Shown here in pieces: positions 53,533-61,324 of a DNA stretch of 64,000 bases; position 1 is the stretch's first letter; every line of letters begins with the position of its first letter. The notes beneath the pieces were generated by a model, which had not been told where the DNA came from, did not search any database, and was given only the letters and a program-made list of their open reading frames with translations. This stretch comes from Melitaea cinxia (lineage: Eukaryota > Arthropoda > Insecta > Lepidoptera > Nymphalidae), in NCBI RefSeq assembly GCF_905220565.1, contig NC_059414.1, forward strand, positions 12,894,001 to 12,958,000. The letters are read 5' to 3'. The position numbers and the translations under genes are program-made.

Positions 53533-56500
53533 AACACTAGCGCCGTCTTACGCAATTAGAAAGGAATTTATAACCAAAAGATGCAACGATCGCGCCACCT
53601 AGCACATCGTTCGATAAGTCATCTACCCTCCTTTATTATATTACTCGAGTTATTCTGACGTGTACGAAACGAACGGTGCAACCGCCGCTAAGGCAGTCTT
53701 GGCTCTGGCTTGACACGATACACTTGTTGTATCCTGCTAGTAGCTTAACCTAGACTCGTTCAATAATTAATTTGTGCAAACGAATTAATTGTTATCTATT
53801 ACGATTAATTTGGCTAGGCGAGGCGTATAACTCGAGCAGTGAAGGTGAGCGTTGATGCGCATCTCAAAGGGGATCTCCTTAAGCCTACACCTGGGTCGCA
53901 AGTCCTAGGCACTGCTCTGAGTTACTCCCTCCGCCACACGATAGACTCGATCGGAACGCTGAAGAGCGCGCACGCATCCACGTGTTCGGTGAACGTTACA
54001 ATTTTGTTATAATCTTTTTAAGTACTACCTACATAATATTGTAAAGAGTGCGAGTATAACCTACGCCCGCGCCCTGCGAATATAGAAAAGGAGCTTCCAA
54101 CAGTCGAAAGACTACATCAGAAGCGGGATAAGATCCACCCCCACTTTCAAAATTTAACTAATTCAGTTAGTTACATTGAACGAAGAAATGTCTCTCTTCG
54201 CTTTCGGTATGGAAGCTATTTCAGAAAATAGCTGAAGTTATAGGCCCACCTCCTGACGATACATCTGTTTTTAGCGAGTGTGCAAGTTAGTTGCATTATT
54301 TTGTGGTGATTAGTGGGTACATCGATCATCGTTTTATTTTCTTTTATTAGTGGGTACATCGGTATTTTAGTTCTTTTCGGTCGTTCTGTATCCAACAGTC
54401 GAAAGACTACATATATATATATACACGGTCGAATTGAGTAACCACCTCCTTTTTTTAAGTCGGTTAAAAAAGTAATATAAATCAAAAGTTTCTCACATGT
54501 GGTAACTCGGGATCCCTGAAGCCCGGAAGGCTCTGAATAATTGATTCAGCCGACAGCGGTAAACACATCCCTGTCGTGTGGGATCGTACTTTTGTCTTTT
54601 GCCATTAAGTATGTTATTTAAGTTTACGTTGGCTAATGTTTATTGTTTATACATTAACGATGTATAAACTGGCTATATAAAGAAATAGAAGAAGCGTGGA
54701 TTTGGATTTTAATCTTTCGATTGTTTTACGTCAATTCCGGGTCAGCACCGTTAAATTACCAAGCATTTAATTTGTTTGATAAAGTGCTTTGATATGACTA
54801 GAAATATTTTTGCGAAAATGGCATAAGTTGGAAGTAATCATAATTATCCTTTGTGTGCATAATTCCGTCCATCTGTATAGAGACAAGTAGGCAGATTATT
54901 CTCTAGTTGGTCTTCTAAAAGTTATTGGTTAATGACATTTTGATACTCTTTAATACTTACATATAGATGCAAAAGTATATAATGTACATTACAATGAAAT
55001 GTTATGTGCGAAAAAAACCGCAAGTCACATAGTATACTCAGACGTTACTGTAAACTTACTAAGAAGCTAAATAACCTTAAAATTTCCATTTATCTTTGTT
55101 TCTTATTCATCATTACAGCCTTTACAGTCCACTACTGGACATAGGCCTCCACAAGTTTACGCCAAAAATAGCGTGAACTCATGTGTTTTGCCCATAGTCA
55201 CCACGCTGGGCAGGCGGGTTGGTGACCGCAGGGCTGGCTTTGTCGCACCGAAGACGCTGCTGCCCGTCTTCGGCCTGTGTATTTCAAAGCCAGCAGTTGG
55301 ATGGTTATCCCGTCATCGGTCGGCTTTTAAGTCCCAAGGTGGTAGTGGAACTGTGTTATCCCTTAGTCGCCTCTTACGACACCCACGGGAAGAGAGGGGG
55401 TGGCTATATTCTTTAGTACCGTAGCCACACAGTACAGTAGTTCTTATTGAAACAACAAATTTCATTAATTCGAAGTAATGAAAACTTTAACGTAAATAAG
55501 TCTACCGCAAACAAAATTAGCCCGTCTATTACTGGTAATCAATCAGAACGATCTGTATACTCTGACTGCTAATATTAGTAATATAAATAAATTACGTCAC
55601 ATCTAAATAAACGTAGTCACGTTTTCAATCATGTTGAATTTCCGTACACTTCTTTATTTGACATTTATAATTATTGATAGTCTTAGCGAGATATTTTATA
55701 TTTCTTTACAGTTCCTCAGTAGTGAAAGAAGTTATAATCATTTGGTAACAACTCAGAAAAAGAAACAAAAAAAAAAAACAAACAAAAACTTTCTCGTTAT
55801 AAAAGCAGAGAGACGGTTTTGTGATTTTAACAGTTCTGTTATTTTACTTTGATTAAATTGATACTGGAAAAGCTTCTGATATTTGCGGATAAAACAATAT
55901 TCTTGCGGATAAAACAATATTCTTGGTAGAAGAACTTAACGTAAACCAACAAATTATAATTGAATAATGGAGTGGGTAGATTCAGCTTTCATTTTTTCCT
56001 GTTAGCAGTGGCTTTGTTGTGTCGCCCCCGCACATTAAAAGCCTTAGGCACGTACCTTTGGCAACGGTCACAGCCATGGATTGTACCTGTTGCGCTGGCG
56101 GTTTCGGGTTCGATCCCCGCACATGACAAACATTTGTATTAGCCATACAGGTGTTTGCCGTGGTCTGGATGTTTGTGCAGTCCTTGTGGGTCTCCCCACC
56201 GTGCCTCGGATAGCACGTTAAGCCGTCGGTCCCGGTTATTATCATGTACACCTGATAGCGATCATTACTTATAGTAGGGAATATGTCCGCCAACCCGCAT
56301 TAGAGAAGCGTGGTGGATTAAGCTCTGATCCTTCTCCTATATGGGAAAAAATGGCCTATGTCCAGTAGTGGGATATTACGGGCTGAAGCGACGTACCTTT
56401 GGTAAATCTTGTGGTCTTCGAAATGAATTAACCGAGAATGATATACCGTATTTTGTACAAAATTAATTAGAATCGAGGTTCGATAAAATGTTCAGTGATT

Positions 56501-57376
56501 TTATTCTTCAATGATTTTTCGATCAGAGTGATAAATCATTGTGTATTGGAAGTTTTCTGGCCTTGTCGTTTAACTTCCATCTTCTCTATGTGTTAGAGAG
56601 AATATTTTTTTCGGCACGCCTCATTCTACTTATATTATAAACTAGCTTCTGCTTCTCCAGCATGAAGATATGTAGCCTATAGCTTTCCTCGATAAATAAG
56701 ACATCTATCACTGAAAGAATCTTTCAAACCGGACCAGTAGATTGTGAGATTAGCGCGTTCAAGGAAACAAACAAACTTTTCAGCTTTATAATACCAGTAT
56801 GTTGTGAGATGGGTGTCCAAATATCAGCCCATCTTCGAAGACTTTGTCGAAGTTTTGTGCGAAAGGCTTACAAACATTTTTATGATTCATATTCTTTTCA
56901 CTTTTTGCGCAAAAACAAGACTGACTGTAAAATAATGATACAACGCATCACAGTGATGGGGCCCTGCATGTGTTAAGATAAACACCATGTGTATTTGATT
57001 TTTTTTGCCAGCAAATACTATTAATTTTCGATTGATACAACCAAAGAGATTTTATAAGATTGACGCCACTGTTGATCTGTGTGTTTTTGTCGCATCGTAG
57101 CTTTCGAACTGATGAGTAAATTTTTTACGTGTAAGTGAATTTTTGCTTAAAATTGATCCAGCAGCTTAAAGAGTATCAGATGTTTTACGAAATAATAATT
57201 TTTGGTGTAAAGTGATTTTGTCTTGTTTGAGTTTTTTCATTTTTACTCACCGGATCGCTTATTCAAGTTATGGTGTCCATAAAGTCGAGTGATGTCCAGG
57301 GACTCAACTGATCCTGGTGCGCAACATACAGCCACTAAAGCGGCGACACAGGCCAACGCTCGACACGGCGACATTT
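31817..57376 (-). CDS. Prohormone-4 / IDLSRF-like neuropeptide precursor with LDLa module, four coding exons, 199 aa
   Basis: Coding exons (minus): 57374-57251, 41818-41690, 32531-32379, 32010-31817, totalling 600 nt. Every intron is phase 1 with GT/AG ends; they measure 15.4 kb, 9.2 kb and 0.37 kb. Residues 1 to about 25 are a signal peptide ([18 protein letters not shown]...). Then comes [13 protein letters not shown] followed by Lys39-Arg40, matching in position and pattern the IDLSRFYGHFN-type peptide of insect prohormone-4. Residues 44-82 form an LDL-receptor class A module with six Cys (44, 52, 58, 65, 71, 82) and the acidic calcium site [10 protein letters not shown] second dibasic site, Lys86-Arg87, follows. 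The C-terminal ~110 residues ([20 protein letters not shown] ... [19 protein letters not shown]) are a well-conserved part of this family. The product is expected to be secreted and cleaved by prohormone convertases. The start exon begins with an acceptor (TTTGTTTACAG|AA-ATG), so at least one non-coding exon lies upstream. Confidence 0.9.
32379..32531 (-). CDS. Prohormone-4-like gene, coding exon 3
   Basis: Acceptor TTTTTTCAG, donor TCTG|GTAATA. Encodes [15 protein letters not shown] through VEKVAIALS, residues 85-135; the Lys-Arg at its start is a potential processing site. Confidence 0.92.
32952..33282 (+). repeat. Family A repeat, near full length
   Basis: Head CATTACAGCCTATACAGTCC, body GTGACCGCAGGGCTGGCTTT, end TTAGTACCGTAGCCACACAG. 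Closest to the copy at 55110. Confidence 0.85.
33283..35039. other. AT-rich intron, nothing recognised
   Basis: Intron 2 of the prohormone-like gene. No ORF or assigned repeat. Confidence 0.45.
35040..35302 (+). repeat. Family A repeat lacking its head
   Basis: Starts in GTTCACGCCATTTCTGGCG and ends ACTGCCGTAGCCACAGAG; the first ~60 bp and part of the 3' GACACCCACGGGAAG segment are missing. Confidence 0.8.
35520..36290. repeat. 170-bp tandem array, about 4.5 units
   Basis: Units at roughly 35640, 35765, 35930 and 36100 share GTTTAGTAAATTTACTA, CATTTGAATTGGGTTTGAT and CCAAGCAGTTACAGAAAATT. The last two full units are over 95% alike; earlier ones are more diverged. Confidence 0.9.
36990..37060 (-). 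repeat. tRNA-like (pol III B-box) remnant
   Basis: In reverse orientation it has AGTCGGTAGCATGAGTTG (A-box-like) and a perfect B-box GGTTCGAATCC (36995-37005), about 35 bases apart. It does not close into a convincing cloverleaf, so a tRNA pseudogene or SINE head is likelier than a working tRNA. Confidence 0.5.
37580..38517. mobile_element. Nested 0.95-kb element with AACTTCCC / GGGAAGTT ends
   Basis: GC-richer than its host. Left AACTTCCCGCTATCTACACT at 37590; right GAGGGAAGTT at about 38515. Internally there are three imperfect ~160-bp paragraphs keyed on TTCGACGCAGTTT (37771, 37927, 38092), each preceded by a (C)CGATTTTGAT-type phrase, and a distinct block with ACACACACATCCACACAGAC and AGTCAGGGAAGCTTTCTAGG. 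A GAGCTC-rich palindromic patch lies at 37638-37700. No ORF. It interrupts the 4.3-kb AT-rich element. Confidence 0.6.
38700..39560. repeat. 236-bp tandem array, about 3 units
   Basis: AGTATTTTTTAGTAATTTTA occurs at 38951, 39187 and 39423, exactly 236 bp apart. Each unit also carries TGTTTAGTAAAATTA and GATAACCTGTTTAG-type words. Confidence 0.9.
39825..40281. other. Non-coding intron
   Basis: Nothing recognised. Confidence 0.4.
40282..40395 (-). repeat. Family G repeat, inverted relative to 6270
   Basis: Reverse complement of 6270-6381 (CTTGACTTGGGGAGTAAGCT through GGCGAACGGAAGTTGAGAG). Confidence 0.8.
40396..41689. other. Non-coding intron; E-type fragment 40845-40915
   Basis: A short E-like start (AACTAGCTGACCTGAAATCG) is the only repeat I can assign. 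The rest shows no exon. Confidence 0.4.
41690..41818 (-). CDS. Prohormone-4-like gene, coding exon 2 (LDLa module)
   Basis: 129-nt symmetric phase 1-1 exon between ATGTTTTCAG and GCAG|GTAATA. It encodes almost exactly one LDL-receptor class A repeat: [15 protein letters not shown], then [19 protein letters not shown] and C82. One-module symmetric exons are the classic unit of LDLa exon shuffling. Confidence 0.95.
41910..42395. mobile_element. hAT-type element carrying a later retroposon
   Basis: It starts CAGGGATGGCGGACC and ends GGTTCGCCTACCATG, imperfect inverted tips. The flanking 8-mers are GCTTATGT (41902-41909) and GCCTATAT (42396-42403), matching 6 of 8, consistent with a mutated hAT duplication. 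It sits 92 bp upstream (in gene sense) of the LDLa exon's acceptor. Confidence 0.65.
42199..42388 (-). mobile_element. 160-bp 5'-truncated retroposon with 15-bp target duplication
   Basis: GCATAGAGGTTCGCC is repeated exactly at 42199-42213 and 42374-42388. The insert between (42214-42373) reads, on the minus strand, a GC-rich sequence ending CCCCATGTAAAAAAAA, a poly-A tail. It is nested in the hAT element. Confidence 0.9.
42890..43156 (+). repeat. Family B SINE
   Basis: CTTTGTGGGTGTTCCCACC through GTGGCATGTTACAGGCTGAA; the tRNA-like head is decayed. Confidence 0.75.
43260..43445 (-). repeat. Family B SINE, decayed, inverted
   Basis: Reverse orientation; AGAGCTTAATTCATCACGCT and GTAAGCACCGGGACTGACAG are recognisable. 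Placed tail-to-tail with the copy at 42890. Confidence 0.65.
43505..43645 (+). mobile_element. LINE 3' end, 5'-truncated
   Basis: GCCTGGAAGAGATTGGTTTT, AAGCAATAAGGCCGCC and the end GGTGTACAATAAAATAAATA align over ~110 bp with the sense-strand 3' UTR of the 8281 LINE, but the tail repeat is AAAT rather than ATT. It keeps the hairpin (43526-43541). Confidence 0.8.
44150..44348 (+). repeat. Family C repeat, partial
   Basis: GTCTGCAACACCGGAAGCAT through CCAGTCTGGCCTACCTCAGTT, missing the segment before the final TACCTCAG. Confidence 0.75.
45127..45400 (-). mobile_element. LINE 3' UTR, same family as 8281, 5'-truncated
   Basis: Tail (ATT)n at 45127 preceded in sense by AATAAAGAG; hairpin at 45206-45221; GGTTACCTGGAAGAGATCGC matches the 8281 LINE. 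The coding part is absent; it is AT-rich beyond 45270. Confidence 0.8.
45455..45935 (+). repeat. Family E-type retroposon tail
   Basis: TTTTATCTGTTTGTCTGTTTG, 'aaattactgcatggatttgcttcaaat' and the end GTCGTGGGCAGCAGCTAGTA outline a copy with some internal divergence. Confidence 0.6.
46319..46358. repeat. (AT)n microsatellite
   Basis: Perfect 40-bp alternating AT tract. Confidence 0.95.
46360..47278. other. Non-coding intron
   Basis: Two short copies of an 'AATAGATGGCG' phrase (46514, 46565) are present. No exon recognised. Confidence 0.4.
47279..48062 (+). repeat. Family E tail split by a family D insertion
   Basis: 47279-47340 (ATGAATTTTGCTAAGCGC, then CTCGAGAATGGCTCGATCGA) and 47968-48062 (TTCCCACGGAAGG ... 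CTGTCCGGGCAGCTAGTTA) are the two halves of one E copy. Confidence 0.65.
47355..47967 (+). mobile_element. Family D repeat, full copy 1 (~610 bp)
   Basis: Starts AACCGACTTCCAAAAAAGGA and ends GAAGTCGG plus T-run plus CGTTTGCGAGCAAACACAAT. Three internal paragraphs each hold an ACCGATTT(T/C)GA phrase and a TACGTTGTATTA phrase. No ORF. The inverted AACCGACTTC / GAAGTCGGTT ends suggest a non-autonomous DNA element. Confidence 0.8.
48504..49107 (+). mobile_element. Family D repeat, full copy 2
   Basis: Direct repeat of 47355-47967, offset 1149 bp, about 93% alike by eye, with shorter T-runs. Confidence 0.8.
49345..49682 (+). repeat. Family B tRNA-derived SINE, full length
   Basis: The tRNA-like head has A-box TGGCGCAACGG (49350-49360) and perfect B-box GGTTCGATTCC (49400-49410). 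The body includes TGTTTGCTGTGGTCTGGGTG and CCCCACCGTGCCTCG, and the tail ends GTGGGATATTATAGGCTGAA. RNA polymerase III promoter boxes are intact; it is the best copy in the window. Confidence 0.88.
49683..50105. other. Non-coding intron
   Basis: Nothing recognised. Confidence 0.4.
50106..50347. repeat. Family A rearranged copy (inverted 3' ends)
   Basis: The 3' end of A appears first in reverse (CACCCCCTCTCTTCCTGTGG, 50160-50180). A short head follows (CTGGACATAGGTTTCCACAAG, 50251), then the 3' end in forward orientation (GACACCCATGGGAAGAGTGG). The copy is therefore a partial palindrome missing the family's central 180 bp. Confidence 0.75.
50348..51984. other. Non-coding intron
   Basis: No exon recognised; a degraded B-type tip may lie at 51663-51705. 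Confidence 0.4.
51985..52260. repeat. Family D tip (minus) and family C copy (plus)
   Basis: 51985-52030 is the D start in reverse (CAGTCGAATTGAGAAACCTC). 52088-52260 is a C copy (ATGCCTGCAACACCAGAAGC through TTTAGCTGTGGTC), truncated at its end. Confidence 0.7.
52261..53309. other. Non-coding intron
   Basis: A short palindromic patch at 52330-52375 (repeated ATCTGTCAGATATATATCG / CGATAGATATATAT) is visible. No exon seen. Confidence 0.4.
53316..54475 (-). mobile_element. Family D repeat (reverse), hosting an LTR element
   Basis: 53316-53470 carries the D 3' end in reverse (AATTGTGTTTGCAGGCAAAC, then CGACTTCAATTACATTGACA). 54425-54475 carries the D 5' end in reverse (CACGGTCGAATTGAGTAACC ... 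AAGTCGGTTAA). The missing centre is replaced by a TA tract and an LTR retrotransposon. Confidence 0.7.
53529..54411 (+). mobile_element. Internally deleted LTR retrotransposon in a (TA)n tract
   Basis: A 588-bp LTR-like block (53529-54116) starts TGTCAACACT and ends GTCGAAAGACTACA (TG...CA). Next comes a 275-bp internal remnant beginning TCAGAAGCGGGATAAGATCC, which has the look of a primer-binding/leader region. The last 20 bp of the LTR (CCAACAGTCGAAAGACTACA, 54097-54116) recur exactly at 54392-54411, i.e. only the tip of the second LTR is left. Both flanks are TATATATA, so the target duplication cannot be measured. LTR family is not known; no gag-pol survives. Confidence 0.7.
55110..55432 (+). 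repeat. Family A repeat, full copy
   Basis: From CATCATTACAGCCTTTACAG to TTAGTACCGTAGCCACACAG with all segments present. The best reference copy of A in the window. Confidence 0.88.
55885..55924. repeat. 20-bp tandem duplication
   Basis: GCGGATAAAACAATATTCTT occurs twice in a row without differences (55885-55904, 55905-55924). Confidence 0.95.
56050..56392 (+). repeat. Family B tRNA-derived SINE
   Basis: B-box GGTTCGATCCC (56107-56117), body as in 49345, tail GTGGGATATTACGGGCTGAAG. The A-box has drifted (TTTGGCAACGG). Confidence 0.85.
56635..56785 (+). repeat. Family E-like fragment
   Basis: AAACTAGCTTCTGCTTCTCC, 'cctcgataaataagacatctatcactgaaag' and 'agattagcgcgttcaagg' are of E style; other side decayed. 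Confidence 0.5.
57251..57376 (-). CDS. Prohormone-4-like gene, coding exon 1 (signal peptide and N-terminal peptide)
   Basis: The exon starts at 57376 after acceptor TTTGTTTACAG, two bases before ATG (57374-57372), and ends TCCG|GTGAGT. It encodes 41 codons: signal peptide, [13 protein letters not shown], Lys-Arg, Ser. That the start codon is two bases inside an internal exon shows that transcription begins further upstream (higher coordinate). Confidence 0.9.
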
Positions 57377-57769
57377 CTGTAAACAAAAGATAAGAAGCTA
57401 TTGATATCGTTCATGTATGTGAGACAAAATTAATTCATTAGAGAAATTGTTTCAAATAAAATAAATACAATATTATGCTCGTCTATTCAAACAATCACTC
57501 TCAGAATTAATAATTAAAGAATATAAATTCGTATTTAATGATTTAAAATTTTGTTAATTTGTGAGTACTCAAATTACTATTGTTGTCATTTATAATTTAT
57601 CTATGCTGATTGATATAATTAGTCTGTGGTTTTTATTTTAGTCTGTGCCATTGTTGTACTCTGTGTAACATTAATTTCAAATACATCTCTTCCGTTTTGG
57701 TAAGTAAAAGCACATTTTATTGAAACTTCTTATTTATAACAAACTTTGATTAATGATTGATTCTTGCTA

Positions 57770-57965
57770 TAACATTCTACCGCTGGGCATAGGTCTATTT
57801 ATCAATGCAGGAGAGGGGTAAGAGCTTGATTAGTGTAGATTAACCACACTGCTTCACTGCGGATAGAGGGATATATGAGATATATGGGATATATGGAGTA
57901 ATAACCGCTATCAGGTATTTATGACAACAACTGGGACCAACAGCTTAACATGATTTTCGAGACAC
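57770..57965 (-). repeat. Family B SINE, decayed
   Basis: Reverse orientation; CCGCTGGGCATAGGTCTATT, then TAACCACACTGCTTCACTGC and 'ggtatttatgacaacaactgggacc'. The head is missing. A 10-bp (GATATATG)n slip lies at 57865-57895. Confidence 0.7.
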
Positions 57966-58390
57966 GCTTGTTACACTAGCCTAACCCCACGGTATCAGTG
58001 TGCCTCCGACTTAACTTCATACGTAGATAATTAAACAATATATTTGAATATAAGAAACCCAGGTGTGCCCACATCCTTATTTTTCTCTGTACGGCACACG
58101 TGCAAGATTTCAACATCATTTCGGACGAAGATGGCAAGGAACGAAAAGCGACCACCGCAGAGACCACCGCAGCGACGGCCACACCGTGGAAACCTTTCTT
58201 CAACTTCGTTTTATTTAATCATTCTTTTACTTAACATCAGTAGGGAATCACCTCTTTTTAGTTATAAGTTTAATTGTAATTTAAATTAATAAATTATTAT
58301 AAGTAAATTGCTTTTTTTTTGGCATCTGCGGCTGTAACAATCGTAACTCGCTTGTAAATGAAATAAATATTATTATTTATTAATTATTAT
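57966..58390. other. Intergenic, GC-richer patch 58060-58200
   Basis: The patch has short open frames on both strands (CCACCGCAGAGACCACCGCAG repeats). I find no splice logic or domain, so I do not call a gene. Confidence 0.35.
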
Positions 58391-58486
58391 TTATGGGCAA
58401 AACACACGAGTTCACACTATTTTTGGCGTGAACCTATGGAGGCCTATGTCCAGCAGTGGACTGTGATCGGCTGAAATGATGATGAT
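58391..58486 (-). repeat. Family A head fragment
   Basis: In reverse: TGAACCTATGGAGGCCTATG, CCAGCAGTGGACTGTGATCG and a final GATGATGATGAATGA. Confidence 0.8.
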
Positions 58487-59275
58487 GAATGATTTATTAA
58501 AACGTAATTTCGTGAAAAATATTTGAGTCTAACTAAAGTACACTTAACATAAAATGTTTAATATAAAAGGAAGCACTTCTTAAAGTTGATCTACGATTTT
58601 GTTAATTACATAAGCATCTTCGCGAGAATTCAAACGAAAAACTGTTAAACGACCGTTAAGAGTTCACGAGGTTTACTTGAGAACGTTTAAAAAGCGTACT
58701 AAAAAGAGATAATTATCACTTAAATAAAATGTTTTATGTGCCGTAATATTATTGAAATGGTGCAAAACTGTGTACCAGTTTTGTGTTATTTTAGTAAATT
58801 ATTCTACGTTTTACTATAATAACGTGCTTATATCTCAAAACAGAGCGATAGTAATTTTTATACTAAGAAGAAAGATATGAATCGAATTGAGACATTCTGA
58901 TCTACTGCAATACATTAGTACAGATGATTTTAGACACATAGAATGGAGAAATCTCGAAGGAAGTTGTAGTTCAATAGCTTAGGTGCTACAATCCCATAAC
59001 TAGGTTAACAATTTTAAACTATCGTTTATGTAATACGAGGCTACTTTGACTTTATATGACTGCTTGATCAGACAAATATAAGTGTGTGTGCAATTCAGAC
59101 GTGACAGAAGATAAACTTCTGAAAAATCGTAGGAAGGTAGGGCGTTACAATTTGTTCCATTAACAAGGATCGCGGTCACGTGAAAAAGGTTGTAAGCGCC
59201 ATACGAAACGCGTCGCTTACGCGTTTAACGCGTTTGATAGTAATTAATCTATTTCTGATGATATAATCTTTTTAA
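58487..59275. other. Intergenic, nothing recognised
   Basis: A cluster of ACGCG words at 59195-59235 (CGAAACGCGTCGCTTACGCG, then TTTAACGCGTTTG) stands out. Confidence 0.4.
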
Positions 59276-59573
59276 CTGAGGTAGGGCACAGCAGGAATTT
59301 CCTGCTCAAAATATGGAGCAGCCCGACAGGGGTAGTACCTCGACCTTACAGAAGATCACAGCAAAATAACACTGTTTTCAAGCAGTATTGTGTTCCTGTT
59401 GGTGAGTAAGGTGACCAGAGCTCCTGAGGGGATTAGGGATTGGGTCGGCAACGCGCTTGCGATGCTTCTGGTGTTGCAGGCGCGTTTCCGACCGAATTCC
59501 CAATAAGCTGCGGTAATCGCTTACCATCAGGTGAGGCGTATGCTTGTTTGCCGACCTAGTGACATAAAAAAAA
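59276..59573 (-). repeat. Family C repeat, full length
   Basis: ACTGAGGTAGGGCACAGCAG through CGACCTAGTGACATAAAAAA with a poly-A end. Nearly identical in layout to 63246-63530; both are reference copies. Confidence 0.88.
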
Positions 59574-60402
59574 ATCATTCTCTCCTCTAAATTTTTGTAT
59601 TTATTCCTTTATATCTGTATCGTCACGCATTTTGATTTCATCGAGTTTCAAATGACAAAAATTCTAAAGAAGTTTCAGTTCAAAAATTGCGTTTCTTCTA
59701 AAACTTGTATTTTTTTCTTTATTTCAGACTGCGGTAACGCTGAAATGTTTACGTCCATCCATTTCTAATTAAGGAATTAACAAGAATTTTGCTTGCGGCT
59801 TCGGATTTATTTATCACGAACCATAGGCGATTTCAAACGGGATTAGTAGATAATAAGTAGAATTATTAGTAAATGTAGTTTTTTCAGATTTACGCTGCGG
59901 AAACTTTTGCATCTTTGCTGTGTCGAATGTAAAGTGAAAAACATTTTAATATTATTATTGTCAATTAACAGATTTAGTTGTACTTTTCCTTTTAATGTAT
60001 TTAAAAATGAATACTGTAATTGTATGTATTTTTATTTTAGGCTAAAACCCGACACTATTTTCCAACATTAGTAGTTTGTTGTACATTTCCAAGTTATATT
60101 TCAGTAAGGCTGTTCTTATAATTCATAGATTTAAATCTTTAGTAATAAAAATGACAAATTGTTTAAAATAAACGTGATGTTTCGTGTTACGAGTTATTAA
60201 AACGGCAACGCAGAGAAAACGAACACCTGTGCAGTTATGTAATGTAATACTAAATGTATGAGTCATATATAACCAACCTTAATTATGTCATTTCTACGTT
60301 AAGGGCCTGTTTTGCCGGTTTTGGATGAAGTGTATCCTTCTGATAAGTTACGAATAGACTTTAATAGCAGGAGGTAGAATAGGCTATTAGAACCTTACAC
60401 TA
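59574..60402. other. Intergenic, nothing recognised
   Basis: No exon or assigned repeat; 60300-60370 (GGGCCTGTTTTGCCGGTTTT) may be a repeat piece. Confidence 0.4.
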
Positions 60403-60460
60403 ACGCTTCAGCCTGTAATAACCCACTGCTGGGCATAGGCTTCTTTCCCCATCTCTGCCT
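60403..60460 (-). repeat. Family B SINE tip
   Basis: CTTCAGCCTGTAATAACCCA then CTGCTGGGCATAGGC. Confidence 0.7.
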
Positions 60461-60667
60461 TCAGGCATTGTCTTGTTAGCAATTTTCATAAGCCTTGTTG
60501 TTTGAAATAGACGAGGGAAATTCGAATTAATATACGAAAACTACGACAAAACTTTATCGTAAAATTTATACTTTAGAATAATATTTAAAGTTTATATTAG
60601 CAAGGAAAAGTATAAGATATCTTTTAAATTATATTAAAAAAATAAATAAGTATCTAAAAAATAAATA

Positions 60668-60800
60668 AAAACCGACTTCAATTACATTTACAAGTGAGAC
60701 GACGTAGGTAATCGGAATAATAGTCAATTAATTACGAAATACTAAAGACAAGAACTAAAAACGTAAGTAAATAACTCATAGTAAAGTATCTTAAATGTAC
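60668..60800 (-). repeat. Family D 3' end fragment
   Basis: ACCGACTTCAATTACATTTA then GACGTAGGTAATCGG, the D end in reverse; truncated. Confidence 0.65.
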
Positions 60801-61324
60801 ACACACGGTCGTTTTACCTAAGGTTAGTAAGGTTATTAAAACTAATAGTTGTTGACTTAAGCAGTCACCTATTTGCTAAAGGTCAGGCTTACGTTGCTTT
60901 GAGCAGAGTGAGATCTTTCTCCGGCTTGCTATCAGTTCTCTTGACCCTAAAAAATTACTTAATCAAACACCAATAATGTCTGTAGTTAGCTACATTTTTT
61001 TTTCGATGTATATATTTATAAAAAAAAAAACATATATTACCTCCATACTGGAAAGAAAATCGAGCTCACAAATCTAGTTCAATAAAAAAATACGTTTTTT
61101 ACTTTCACACATTCGGGTATCATTATAATGGTGAACGTTAACCAGATCAACGTAGGCAGTTGTTTTCTTATCTACCCACTGAAACGGTTACAATAATAGA
61201 AAGTAATTTAATACCAGTTGACGTCACGTGACATTTTAATTTCGAAGAAGGGATTGATCGTTTTAACAAAAATATTGACTTTGTTATTTCAGAATTTATA
61301 TTCGTTTGTTTAACTTGAATTATC
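60801..61324. other. Intergenic, nothing recognised
   Basis: AT-rich; no exon or repeat assigned. Confidence 0.4.

Noticed and set aside
53640..54150. A protein-coding exon in the GC-richer stretch
   Set aside because: It lies between TG and CA ends with the terminal 20 bp repeated downstream and is closed in all frames; better explained as an LTR.
58044..58289. Pro/Arg-rich open frame
   Set aside because: Repetitive CCACCGCAG codons, frames open on both strands, no domain or splice support.
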